A DNA stretch of 64,000 nucleotides from Mikania micrantha. Taxonomy: Eukaryota > Streptophyta > Magnoliopsida > Asterales > Asteraceae. The stretch is from NCBI GenBank assembly GCA_009363875.1, contig CM018693.1:107648362-107712361 (forward strand), read 5' to 3'. Shown here piece after piece: positions 1 to 11,012 of the stretch. A program made the position numbers and the translations under genes. A model generated the notes under the pieces. The model saw nothing but the letters and a program-made list of their open reading frames with translations, ran no database searches and was not told where the DNA came from. The first letter of the stretch is position 1, and the number at the start of each line of letters is the position of its first letter.

Positions 1-673
1 ACCGCGACGAGCCCCAAAGCATAATAACTTTGTAATTTTCTTCGTTTCGCGCACGGTTTTCTCCCATGTTCATGATTTTCACATATTTTCAAATTACAAC
101 AACGACAATCGTTATTTTAACGATTGTTTCAAATACCTTTAATTATTAAAACTGGTTGTTACATAACGAGCCTCTACAAGACTACACCAATTCTAAAGGC
201 AGCCTAAACAAGGCTACCTAAACGAGACTAATGCCCCTTAACTAAGAATAATGAAGAGAAGAAAAAGAAAGAGAAAGGAAAACAATAAATAAATGAATAA
301 TGAAGAGAAGAAAAAGAAAGAGAAAATTACCTCAAAGAATCTTTATGGACGAGACGATCTCAAAGGGAAGCACCTCCTCGTCAAGAGTATAAAAAATAAT
401 AAATAAAACTATTATGTTCAACATACCAAAGGGTGTTGCGCTTGTAGAACCACCAAAATTTGGTTTGTTCCACTTGTTTATACTCAACTAGGAGTTGCAA
501 GTTATAAGGGACCAAGCAAGGGTATTTATAGGTGTTTAAAGAGACAAAATATTGGTTTCTTGGGCGATGTGGGATAGTTTTAAGGGAGGATTCGCGACTT
601 GTATTTGTCAACAAACGTCAAACTTGTTTTCGCAATTCCCGCTTCGTTATAACTCCGTTTTGCGCACGGTTTT
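1..673. mobile_element. Unidentified repeat abutting the truncated Athila 5' LTR
   Basis: No real gene is visible. The block does not match the corresponding part of the 3' LTR at 6383-7737, so something foreign replaces or interrupts the 5' LTR here. Read on the minus strand it has a TATA-like TATAAATACC at 521-530, as an LTR promoter would. A 30-base A/G-rich unit is tandemly repeated at 247 and 296 (period 49). A 10-bp perfect inverted repeat ACAATCGTTA with a TTT loop lies at 105-127. It may be the LTR of another element running off the left edge; the family is not recognised. Confidence 0.3.
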
Positions 674-985
674 CGTCTGATCTTCGTTTCAGTTTAGTGT
701 TTTCTCTTTAGTCTTTATTTAAGTTATTCTTAGTTTTGTTAGCAAAACCCCCTTCCTTAATATGGTTTTATTTAAGTGCAAATTTTGTATAGATAAGTCA
801 TAGAGTCTAGTTAGTACATTCTGTAGAAGTCTGTGGGTTCGATATCTGGACTTGCTTAGGCTATACTATCTCCGATAGGTACACTTTCCTGTCAGTAATT
901 TAGTTTTAGATAGTCTAGAATATTACTTAGTGTCTAGGTTAGTTGTAATTTTTTTTCTTTTTGATTAAGCTACCGCACGACATCA
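674..985 (+). repeat. 5' LTR remnant (3' end only)
   Basis: These 312 bases align with 7738-8046 of the 3' LTR with scattered substitutions, and end in ACATCA just before the primer site. The 3' LTR is about 1664 bp, so roughly 1.35 kb of the 5' LTR is missing or displaced by the sequence at 1-673. Confidence 0.8.
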
Positions 986-991
986 AGTTTT

Positions 992-1009
992 TGGCGCCGT
1001 TGCCGAGGA
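992..1009 (+). promoter_or_regulatory. Primer binding site, tRNA-Asp type
   Basis: TGGCGCCGTTGCCGAGGA is complementary to the 3' end of plant tRNA-Asp apart from one base (A for G at the 15th position). It lies six bases inside the LTR end, the normal place for minus-strand DNA priming in an Athila-type element. Confidence 0.85.
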
Positions 1010-1148
1010 CTTCTTAGTCGATTGTGCTTACTAGTTCTTGTTCTTATCTGTGCATATTTGTGTTTATTTTGTTTTCTGTTTTAGTTTTATTTTGTTTTGT
1101 TTTATTTCTTTTTGATTTACCTTTATTTGTTTGCAGGTTTGGTAGTGT

Positions 1149-2162
1149 ATGCCACACTTACGCTCACACAGACCGCCACCTGAGCTTTCATTGCCATCAA
1201 GGAGCGATTCGCGAGACTTTTCAGAAGGTTCTACGAGCGAGGTAAGTGCTTCTACTCCCATTTCTGCTGATTTTTCTGAGCATACACCACCTTCTTCCTC
1301 TAGTTCTTCTACTCATTCCAGTCCACGCTTGCTTTTTGTTCCACAAATGGCGGAGCGTCGCACTGTTCACCAGCAGGCCACTGCGGGATTCACGGGACTT
1401 AACAATCCCATTACTGTGCCAAACATAACAAATGAAAATTCATGGCAGATTCCCTATTACATCATGAAAGCCATTAACAATTCTCATTTTAATGGTCGTG
1501 ATGATGAAGATGCTCCCGCACACCTTGCTAGGCTCACTCGCATATGTGGTACCTTCAATCTGCAAGGTGCCACTAATGATGCGATTTTTCAACAGCTTTT
1601 TCCTTTTTCACTTGCGAGAAGAGCAGCCACTTGGCTTGACTCGCATCCTCCAGGCACCTTCATAACCTGGGCTAGCCTTAGGGACGCATTCCTTAAGAAG
1701 TATTTTCCTCCAGCTAAGGCTGCCCGCCTGAGAGATGAGATCCATTCATTCCGAATGGCCCCTGATGAGCCCTACTATCTTGCTTGGGAGAGGTTCCAAA
1801 ACCTTCTAAGCCGATGCTCCCAGCATGGTTTGTCTGAATGGGCCCTTGTAGAGAAATTCTACAATGGGCTCACATATGAGACTCGTGCCCGATTTGACAC
1901 TTCTGCAGGAGGCCACCTCATGGGTAAGAGGGATGTGGCTGAATGCAATGACCTTTTTGAGAGTTTCGCTCAGGCCGAGTTTGAGCAGCGGTCTGCAAAT
2001 AGGAATTCCACTCCTATTACTAGTTCTTTCTCCTCAACAAGAGGAATTCACCACGTTAATGTGGACACTAGTGTTGTTGCTGCTCTTGAGTCTTTAGCTA
2101 GGGATGTTAGGGATCTGAAGATGAGATCTACAGAGGTGGTCATGCCACCTTGGAGTGTTTAG
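1149..2162 (+). pseudogene. Athila-type gag, N-terminal and capsid part
   Basis: A 337-codon open frame. After a Ser/Pro-rich N-terminus (about residues 1-70) comes a retrotransposon gag domain (about 95-235) with the usual landmarks of that family, such as ARRAATWLDSHPPGTFITW, a central F-L-K-K-Y-F and the PDEPYYLAWERF segment. This part of gag forms the particle shell. The frame stops at 2160-2162; gag-like coding continues beyond through stops and frame changes, so the protein is truncated relative to the family. The start is the first ATG of the frame after the primer site; a start at the internal MAERRTVHQQ (from about 1347) is equally possible and closer to family starts. Confidence 0.75.
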
Positions 2163-3015
2163 TGGGCCAGGAACAAGCCAATTTTGTAGGCCAGCAGGGC
2201 CGGTTTGGGTAGTCTTATAACCCCGGTTGGGGAAATCCTTCTAACCAAACTTATAGATCTTCGGTAATCCCCCTGGTTTCCATCATAGTCATCCTCAAAA
2301 CCAGGGGCAGGGTCAGCCTAGCGGTAGTGGTTCTGGTAGCACTTCTGGTGGTGGTGGTAGTATGGGTGAGATAGGGGAGTTATTGACTCAGTTAGTGGCA
2401 AAATATGCCACTACATAAAAGATCCTACATGAACACAATGTTCTCCTCAAGAACCAGCAATCCGCGTTCTTGGATTTACAGCGAACGGTTGGTGACATCG
2501 CCAAGCGGTTGGATGAACGACCCCAAGGCCAGTTCCCGGGTCAGCCCCAAACCAACCCAAACGCCCACGTTAAGGCGGTCACTACTCGTTCTGGAGGAGG
2601 TGGAGGAGAGAGATTCATACCACCGGTGTTGGTTTAGGCGGAGAGAGAAAGAATAGTTCCATCGGTCGTGGTTGATGAAGAAGAACCGATGGACGACGAG
2701 ATTGAGATGGAGACTCCTGGGAGGGTGCCCCCGAGGCTAGTCCCAGCAAGTACTGCACCAACCAGCGAGTCTCTAGCTGAGAAACCGGCAGTTGGGAAGA
2801 AGCCGGTCTTGTTTAAGCCCACCACGGAGATTGATCTTTCCCATGTTCCTTATCCAGCACGCTTAACTAATCAAAAGCAAGCGAAGGAATATGGGCACTT
2901 CCTTGATATCTTCAGACAATTGAAGATCAATCTCCCTCTCATTGATGTCCTTCAGCGTATACCAAAATATGCTAAATTTTTGAAAGAGTTGCTGAAGAGT
3001 AAGGATCGGTTGTGA
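2163..3015 (+). pseudogene. Athila-type gag C-terminal and gag-protease linker, broken
   Basis: Coding resemblance continues downstream of the gag stop in changing frames. There is a Gly/Ser-rich nucleocapsid-like stretch (about 2200-2400), a segment ending in VKAVTTRSG (about 2560-2595), then an open piece at 2668-3015. The last carries the conserved block before the protease, including AKEYGHFLDIFRQL and INLPLIDVLQRIPKYAKFLK. At least three in-frame stops interrupt it. No clear CCHC zinc knuckle is visible. The 3' stop (3013-3015) separates it from the protease domain. Confidence 0.65.
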
Positions 3016-3152
3016 GAAGTTGCCAACATCTCATTGAGTGCGGGGTGTTCCGCGGTGATTTTAAACAAGCTGCTCGAGAAGCTTGCATAACTGGGGGATG
3101 ATGTGACACCTCGCAAATTCCAGGTCAGCATTCATTTTATTTTCAATATGCC

Positions 3153-3647
3153 TTGGCGGACTCAGGAGCTAGCATCAATTTGATGCCATATTCTCTTTAT
3201 GAGAAGCTAGCTCTTGGTGACTTGTTCCCCACTCGCATGACGCTCTCATTGGTTGACCGATCGGTTAAATGTCCACGGGGAATTTTGAAGAATGTGTTAG
3301 TCAAAGTGGATAGGTTTGTGTTCCCCGTGGATTTTGTTGTGATGGATATGGAGGCGGACACGGCGGTTCCCATCATTCTTGGGCGCCCATTTTCGCGCAC
3401 CGCTAAGGCTATCATAGATGTGTATGAGGGCAAACTCACTTTTAGAGTGGGTGATGAGAGTGTTTGTCTGAAGATAGCAAATTCTGTGAGCGTCGGTGGT
3501 GAGTTAGTCCATCAAGTTGATGGTGTGAATATGGTGAGTGATGAGTTATATGTGAATGAAGTCATGGGAGAGGGACCATGGGATGTTGGTGATCGTGGTC
3601 ATGATTTGATTGCAAGGGAGGAGGTTTCCCTTGATTCCCCCATTTGA
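3153..3647 (+). pseudogene. Athila-type aspartic protease domain
   Basis: A 164-codon open stretch with the retropepsin-like features of plant Ty3 elements: the catalytic loop LADSGASINLMP spanning its start, a conserved V-x-R-F-V-F-P-V-D-F segment, and the flap-distal AVPIILGRPF. In intact elements this enzyme cuts the polyprotein and is followed by reverse transcriptase. Here the frame ends at 3645-3647 and the next sequence is non-coding 3' region; no RT, RNase H or integrase motif follows. The ATG at 3153 lies inside the domain and is not a true start. Confidence 0.75.
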
Positions 3648-4208
3648 GTTGGGTTTGAGGAAGCTCTTGGGTTAAACTCCCAAGTGTAGAGCATGTAAAT
3701 TAGTAATGTCTAGTGTCATTGGTGTTTTTCATTTTTCGTGATTGTTTTTCGTTTTTCGTTTTCGTTTTTGTGTGTTTTAATTTGTTTTGCAGGTTTTTAA
3801 TCAATTTGATGCCATAATGATGAATTGGAGCCACCAGGTATGTATTTCTTGCTTTAGAACATTTGTGCATGGTTTAGTGAGTGTTGGGGTTGAAAATTTG
3901 GCTAAGGCATGGAAATCTAGAAACTCTCTGGAAAAAGAGCATTGTCGCGTCATGCGACACACACAGAGCAATATGTCGCGCTACGCAAGGACATGGTCAA
4001 CGTCGTGAGTCAACGTTCCCTCGCGTATCGTGAGGGTTTCTTCACATGTTGTCACGGTACGCGACGCCCTCCCAGATTAGTTAACAACTTTTCAAGCCTT
4101 AGAGATCAGATTTTTAGCCCCATTTCTTCTCTTCTACTCCATTGGCCCTCCATTCTCATACATCACGGCCACCCGAGATGAGAGGCAGTGGTGATAATGA
4201 AGGCTAAG

Positions 4209-4310
4209 GTGGTGTTTGTTTTTTTAGAGGCAAAACGTCTGCGGTTTGCGGACCACATCTGCAGACATCTTTTGCAGAAGAGGTGGACCAAACCCCTGCA
4301 AGAAGAGCTT
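4209..4310. repeat. Short MITE-like fragment next to the larger MITE
   Basis: GTGTTTGTTTTTTTAGAGG at the left and several GCAGA/TCTGC blocks resemble the termini and subterminal sequence of the element at 4314-5052. It reads as a decayed or internally deleted relative inserted immediately upstream. Confidence 0.4.
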
Positions 4311-4313
4311 TTA

Positions 4314-5052
4314 GGGGTGTTTGTTTTTCAATATTTTTAAACCTCTTTTGCAGACCTCTTTCACAAACCTCTTCCCATTTGCAGACCCCAACCCTAACCC
4401 ACGACCATCCCCATGGCAGTCACCATCGTCGAACCACCATCAGTCACCGTCACGACCTGTGTACCACAACCGCTGTCACCATCACCGTCGTGGAAGAGGA
4501 TGAGATTGAGGCGGAGTACCACCACCGCGGATCTAGGTTTCGTCCGTGGAAGGGACGCGATTGAGGCGGAGTACCACCATCGCGGATCTAGGGTTTCGTC
4601 TGACGAAGGGATGCGAAGGGTCGCGGCGCAGGGACGCAGGCGACCGTGGTGGTCGCGAAGAAGCGGCGGCGGTGGAGGGGGAAATCGCGAAGAAGCAGTA
4701 GCGGTGGAGGGGGAAATCGTGAAGGATGAGCTGCTGTGGAGGGGGAAATCGCGAAGGGGTGGTTGTCGGTGGTGGAGATGGTGGTTGTCGTCGGTGGAGC
4801 TTTTGGGTGTCGGCTGTGGAGCTGGGGTGAGAAGGGGACGAACTATGAAGAGGTGATGAGAAGCTCTAGAAGATGTAGGAAGAGATGAGAAGAGGTGAGA
4901 CCACGTCTGCGCCAAGAAGAGGACGCGCATACGTTTTTTAATGAAATGTCTGCGAGAAAACAAACGGTCTGTAGAGGTCCAACCTCTTCCCGCGTCTGCG
5001 CCGCGCAGACATAAGAGGTCACGCATACCTTTTTGGAAAAAACAAACACCCC
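4314..5052. mobile_element. MITE with GGGGTGTTTGTTT termini (PIF/Harbinger-like)
   Basis: The ends are inverted repeats: GGGGTGTTTGTTTTTC at the left and the complement of GGAAAAAACAAACACCCC at the right. They are flanked by TTA at the left and CTA/TAA at the right, consistent with a 3-bp TWA target duplication. Subterminal arms share TCTGC/GCAGA and GAGGT blocks. The GC-rich centre encodes no recognised transposase; long open frames on both strands there are judged spurious. It sits inside the Athila 3' region. Confidence 0.6.
4506..4615. repeat. 55-bp tandem duplication inside the MITE
   Basis: The unit beginning TTGAGGCGGAGTACCACCA occurs at 4506 and again at 4561, ending in GGATCTAGG(G)TTTCGTC. 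Just downstream, a GTGGAGGGGGAAATCG unit is repeated three times (about 4672-4760). Confidence 0.7.
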
Positions 5053-6370
5053 CTAAGTGTGGGGAGGCTTGTGGTTCCTGTGGTTTATTCATTCATGGTT
5101 ATGTTGATGAGACAATTTTGCATTTTGTAAATTTTGATTTGTTGGTTTCGGGAATCCAGGTTGGTTTGTGGTTGGACTTAATCATGGCTATCATTATTAT
5201 TATGTTTTGGACGGGTTGATGCTTGTGTGATCTTGTCTTTTTGTAGATCTTATGTGTATGTTTGTAGCCTGTGGAGCAAAATGGTAGATTGTGGAGTTTT
5301 CTTGGACAGACTGGCACTCGACAGTCTTCTCTTTAACCAGCTAAGTCATTTTCAGTTTTCAGTTTTTAGTTTTTCTTTTGGTTTTCCTTTTTCTCTACAT
5401 TGGGGACAATGTAAAGTTTAAGTGTGGGGAAGAGAAACTTAGTTTAAATTTGTTTCAGTAGTTAGTTTTTGAATTTTAGTTTTAGTTTACTTAAGCTTTT
5501 GAAATTTTTGAAAATTTTTGTTTCTACATCTTTAGCTTAGATCTTTCTTGTCCTTGTTTAAGTTGGTTGCAAAAGCATGATGGGAAATGACAGGAAAGTT
5601 GGGTTTTGTGGTTTCAATCATGGTTAACTTGTTGGTTTGGTTTTTATGCTTTGGTTATGGGATGTGTAGGTAGGCTCAACTGGTTGTTTTTGTCCCGTAG
5701 GATTGGTTTAAATTTTACTTAAATGCATATTTTCATGGGAAACATCTTGGGGATTTGGAATTAATGGAACTGTTTTCTAGTTATAAAGGAGTCTTTGCAT
5801 AATAACAAACAAGAGTTTTTAAAAAATCTGATTTCTCTGATTGGCACATAAGTACTCTTTTTATGAGAATAAATCCGAGTCTTATGGCGCTCCATTTCAC
5901 CAAATGAGTTGAGCTAAAAAAAATAAAAATAAAAAAAAGAAGTTGAACGAAAAACTTATGTGTCACACATCGGGTTGCAGCCTGGTTGAAACACCACTAA
6001 GTTAATTTCAATGGATTGAAAAATAAAAGAAAAATGCTCACGCTTCCATCTGTTTCATTTATAAAAATCTGATTTGAGAAATTTCTGGTTTGTTTATATG
6101 TAAGGATGACTTGAAAGCTAGAATCCAGGATTGATTTGATTTTAAACTTCCTAAGTGTGGGTCTAATGAAATGAAATGCAGAACATCAACGCAATAGACC
6201 ATTACTAAGGGACTTGAATAATTAGTATGGGTTTAATAAGATAACAATACTTGCAATCTTTTCCAAAGCATTTAATTTTGAATTAATGAGTTTAATTGTT
6301 TGGAAACCATTTTACCTAGCTATGATCCCAGATTTTTGCATAAGCCTTTTTCAGGGACGAAAAAGAGATA

Positions 6371-6382
6371 AGTGTGGGGATG
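6371..6382 (+). promoter_or_regulatory. Polypurine tract of the Athila element
   Basis: AGTGTGGGGA directly precedes the 3' LTR start, the position where plus-strand DNA synthesis is primed. The same block recurs upstream, as is common in this lineage. Confidence 0.6.
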
Positions 6383-8046
6383 TGATGTGTTGTAAAACAC
6401 ATCTATTTTTTCATTTGTTTTTGTTAAGTTTCAGTACAGTTTTATTAAGTTTTAGAGTCGATTTAAGATGGTGCTTCACATTTCTGTAATTTAATGCTTG
6501 CAGGTAATAAACAGGTATATTTGGTGATAAAGTACAAAGAAACGAGCTCACGGTTGGGCGAGGACGGACCCGGAAACAAGAAAAGAAGAAAACTGAAATC
6601 TGAAACCTTCGCGCTACGCGACAACCCTAGAAAACCCTGTCGCGCTACGCTAGAGGTGGGAAAGACCAAAATGCCCTCACTTAAACCCACGAGCTACGCG
6701 ACAGATTTGGAGGTAACTGTCGCGCTACGCGACAGACTTAAAAACGCAGAAAATCAGTTTTAAGCCAAAAAGTCGAAAACCCTAGGGGGAGATACGATTT
6801 TGGACGGCTAGAGGCGACTGAGAGGACGAACAAAGGCTATTCTAAGGTGAATCAAAGGTTGGGAAAGCATATGATCGAAGAACCAAAGCCTAGGATCAAC
6901 AATATCGGGTGTTCATCATTCGGTTTACTTGGTTTCTTTGTTTCTCTTTGATTTTCATGTTTCTCCTTTACTTTAAACAAATTATGGGTTGTTTTCATAT
7001 GATGTTTCTTGGCTAAACTTCTAGAACTACCTAGGTTTTGATGATTGCACATGTTTGACATTCGTTTCTATCGGTTTTGGATTATGTTTATGTGATGAAC
7101 TCATGATGTAACAAACTTTGGTTGGATTATTGGATGTTTATGTATGTCTATGATTGTTTATGGATTGGTGATTTATTCCCCGTGTGCCTTGTTGAATGTC
7201 TTTCATGTAATAGGTGCATGCTAGATCAATTACTGTGTGTTTTTTTATTAATAGATGGTTTACTACGTACGAGTTTACCATAGGAGTGATTATCTTGATA
7301 TAGATATATTAAATGTGCAACCAATCTTGATAGCCGTGAGGTGAGAGATTGTCGGTTTGTCTAGGGTGTTAGAATTGCTAGTTCAGAGACTTTGTGAGAA
7401 GATCTTTCTAGTTCGTTTTACATCCGTGTTTACCGAATCCAATAGGAAAATCCGAGTTATCCCTTTCGCTTAGGTGTCTGAGACTTTCACGCTGTGAGGT
7501 AGATTGTCTAGCGGATACATTTTGAGTATAATTGGATGACATGTGAGGAAAGTCCAATCAACCGGTGGCTTAACGACTTTTAGGACTCTTAGTTGATAAT
7601 CCTTGAGAAGGGTCGAGGGTGCTCTAGGTTTCCTTTGAGTTTAGTTTTCTAAGATCCCGGTATCACATAGTTTCCATTACCGATAGATCCTTTGTTGAGC
7701 GTGTGTATGATTTATGCCTAGGTAGTTTTCTTTCGTCGTCTGATCTTCGTTTCAGTTTAGTGTTTTCTCTTTAATATTATTTAAGTTATTCTTAGTTTTG
7801 TTAGAAAAACCCCCTTCCTTAATATTGTTTTATTTAAGTACAAATTTTGTATAGATAAGTCATAGAGTCTAGTTAGTACATTCTGTAGAAGTCTGTGGGT
7901 TCGATATCCGGACATGCTTAGGCTATACTATCTCCGATAGGTACACTTGCCTGTCTGTAGTTTAGTTTTAGATAGTCTAGAATATTACTTAGTGTCTAGG
8001 TTAGTTGTAATTTTGTTATTTTTGATTAAGCTTCCGCGCGACATCA
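6383..8046 (+). repeat. 3' LTR of the Athila element
   Basis: It starts TGATGTGTTG and ends CGCGACATCA, giving a 6-bp inverted terminal match TGATGT/ACATCA. The last about 310 bp repeat the 5' LTR remnant. A cluster of GTCGCGCTACGCGACAG-like motifs lies at 6610-6738. No gene is seen inside. Confidence 0.8.
6610..6738. repeat. CGCGCTACGCGACAG motif cluster in the LTR
   Basis: Four copies of a partly palindromic motif (about 6610, 6639, 6691, 6720), the best being CTGTCGCGCTACGCGACAG, which is self-complementary around the centre. Related degenerate copies sit in the internal region at 3945-4070. Confidence 0.65.
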
Positions 8047-11012
8047 CTCGCCTTGCGAGTTAAATGATTGTGATGGTGTGGGACTTACGATAATGTGGTG
8101 TATAAAAAAATCCATTGCCTGCTCATGTAAGTACACTTCATAACAAATTCACAAAAACTAAGGCATAATAATAATAGTAGTAAAACTTTTATCATTTCGT
8201 TAGTGTGTTTCCACCCCAAGATTTAAAACAAAAACTAGTAAAGAGGCTATGAACTCATCTTAGCAGCGTTCCTGCTAGCTAGATAGATTCTCAAACAAAA
8301 ATATTGTATTCTCGTGCGCCCTAAAACCCATGGGACACATTACAGTCTATACACAAGTCTATTATGTAAGTCGTACACCCAATTTACCAAACTTAGAAAA
8401 TATTCCATCTTGGAAAACAGATTTCATCCAAACGACCTGTTAGTGGCTCGAATTTAGTCTTTATTATAAATCATTAGTTAACATTTTTTTAATCCACATT
8501 ATTTCCAAATAACTAAGTTATCTTTGTTAAAATCAATTTAAACTACAAACTTAATTATTTATAACAATTTGTCAAAAATGGCAAATTCTCTGTACTTTTC
8601 CATAAAACCAACAACGTAACAAACACCAAATCACACATCAAGCATGCAATATGACTCCAGTCACTTTTAATACTTACTAATAGTAATAAGTATAATTTAC
8701 TTCAAACATTATATGGTGATCAAAATCAGCCTCACATCTATGTTGTATTTTTGCGTTGAATCGACGTTTTCACGCCGTTTTCAAACATAGTTTTCAAGTA
8801 TAACTTTTTATAATTATAACAAAATACTTATATATCATAAATCATGTAAAATTTACCATAAAATTAATCTAAAAATTCTGATCAAAATCAGATTCCCAAA
8901 TCGGCCGAAAAGGCGTGTATTTCGTTACAAACAACTAGCATACAAGCTTGCAATTATCATAAATTTATTTAATATTTTAAAAATACATAAAACCCATTAT
9001 TTTTGCAGCAATATTCTGTTCAGAAAATAATTTTTATATAAACCTACTTTTTCAAGTGTTTTAATTACATAAAATACCCATTTTCAAGCTTGTAACAATT
9101 ATGGTTAATTATCCAACTATTTATCATTACTTTTTAGGTGAAGATATCATTTTTATCATCAAAATATATCATGTTTTAACCATAATTTCCAGATTTTTAA
9201 AAATCTTTTGTTTACACAACTCTATACACCAAATGTACATATTTTGATGCATGATGAACAACCATGTGTTCATCATTAACCATGTAATACTTCACCTATA
9301 ATTATGCATATATATATATATATCTACCTACATTCATACGCATGCATACACATACATGCATGAAATCAAAATCGTAAATACATACATTACATACATATAC
9401 TTACATGCATGCAACCAAAAACATCATTCAACATACACACACACACATATTTACATACATACATACATATCTTTCGACACACACATACATACCCAAACAC
9501 ACATGACACACACATTCACTCATATATACACAAATAACACACACTCACACTTATACACACCCATCTTATCACATTTATGTCAAACCCATTAGTTTTTAAA
9601 ATCAAATCTTAGGTGAAAAACTTAGAATCAAAACCCAAAATAAAATATGAAGAAGAATGACTATACCTTGGTGTGCTTAACAATGGGTTGTTCCTTGATA
9701 AAAAAATTCTTACAAAACTCCATGAACCATTCAAGAAATCAAGTATTTGAAGGTGAAGAAGCTTGCAAATTGCAAAAATGGTGAAAAATAGAGAGAAGAA
9801 TGAGGGTGACGTAGAAGAGGAAGGAGTGGAGAGTTGGGTTTTCTTGAAATCTCAAAATGATGATGACCGTATTTTATAATCACTCAAAAATATTTGCTTT
9901 GATCTTATTATGGCATGTGTCATCCACATGTCATCATAAGAGAATATGGTGGGATTTTTAGAAGTATTATTAATATAATCTGAGTGTTACAGTGTATAAC
10001 TCTTATACATGAAATTTTATTTTTACGTGGTTTTTATTCTAAAATTACTAGAAGTTTTAATCGTACTAAAATAATTAAGTTTTAGTGAATAATAATGACT
10101 TTAGATGTCATTTGATTAATTAAATTCATTTTATCAAGATAAACCGCAGATAAAGTTGGATATATGAAAAATCAGCATGGTTTTTTTCGTTAACTTAAAT
10201 ACTCATTTATGATTTATCATTTTATGCTAAACCACGCATGTCCACTAAATTCTTTAACCGATTAATCACCAACGTTCGTTTTCGGATATTACACTTCCAA
10301 ACGGTGCCGAAATCTCAAAAATACCAAATGCAACACCATGTATTTAAGAAAAATAATTCTTTGATAGACTCAATAACTTAAATTTAATAATAAATATTAA
10401 ATTTATTAACACGTTATTTATTCGAATCTAGTTCACTAACAGTATCGGGTACCATTCTATAAACCCACATATGTCTAAAATTTGTATCTCAATAGATATT
10501 AATTATAATATCTATTATTGCGTTACTTGTAAAATTTACTTGTACCAAGTTATATGTTTGGAGTTGAAGAACTCAACAAGTGCAGCTTCTTTAACTTCTA
10601 AGACACGTAAAAGCTTACACTCACACCATATTAATAGCTTTTAGCTAAGTGTAGAATTTCACTAATTTACAAGTTGTAATCCAATTCAAATTAACTTTCA
10701 AGTCTTAGTCAAAGTCAAACCTGAGTTTGCGACAAATGTCACAAATACAATTAAAATAGAGTAGTAACGATCAATCATAATATGTGCAAATTCTCAAAGT
10801 ATATGATGCATAAAATGAATCATACGTAAAGTATGAAGGTTGTAGTTTTGATTATTAGGTAAAATATGATAGATGATGTAAAAAAGAAAGAGTTATTGCT
10901 ATGTTATAAAGTGCTACAATATGTAATTTTAAGTATGTTATGTTAAACTTGTGTGGTTTGTCAATAGATGATATGAACCTTTATGATATGATACATGTAA
11001 ATCTTTATTATA
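8047..11012. other. Intergenic DNA, no gene seen
   Basis: AT-rich sequence with no coding resemblance. Purine/pyrimidine simple repeats rich in CATA and CA occupy about 9290-9590; an open frame across them is low-complexity translation. GAGTGTTACA near 9973-9982 resembles the end of a chromovirus LTR, but no partner end or target duplication was found. Confidence 0.5.
9290..9590. repeat. CATA/CA-rich microsatellite tract
   Basis: Runs of TATATA, (CATA)n, (CA)n and related interrupted units; no other structure. Confidence 0.75.

Larger units (their letters stand above)
3648..6382 (+). other. Long 3' non-coding region of the Athila element
   Basis: No gene is visible outside the MITE at 4314-5052. 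It contains three copies of the AAGTGTGGGGA motif (near 5054, 5418 and 6370) and, at 3945-4070, four degenerate GTCGCG(C)TACGC-like motifs resembling those in the 3' LTR (6610-6738). Polypyrimidine/TTTTG-rich stretches are common. Confidence 0.6.
674..8046 (+). mobile_element. Athila-lineage Ty3/gypsy element lacking RT, RNase H and integrase
   Basis: The order is 5' LTR remnant (674-985), primer site (992-1009), gag-protease remains (1149-3647), a long non-coding 3' region, polypurine tract and 3' LTR (6383-8046). The LTR boundaries read TGATGT...ACATCA. Lineage is assigned from the tRNA-Asp primer site, the gag type and the repeated AAGTGTGGGGA blocks in the 3' region (5054-5064, 5418-5429, 6370-6380), as known for Athila. 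The sequence passes from protease directly into 3' non-coding DNA, so no pol core exists; mobility would need enzymes in trans. The two LTR parts that can be compared (about 310 bp) differ at roughly 15-20 positions by eye, so the insertion is not recent. The flank after the 3' LTR is CTCGC; the 5' duplicate cannot be checked. Confidence 0.8.

Noticed and set aside
4394..5092. 232-codon open frame on the minus strand (and a 147-codon frame opposite)
   Set aside because: Both fall within a GC-rich MITE with internal tandem repeats, have low-complexity translations and overlap each other; no family resemblance.
9356..9592. 78-codon open frame rich in His/Thr
   Set aside because: It is translation of CATA/CACA microsatellite DNA.
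9970..9983. End of a minus-strand chromovirus LTR (GAGTGTTACA)
   Set aside because: No matching opposite end or target duplication could be found between 8047 and 9970.
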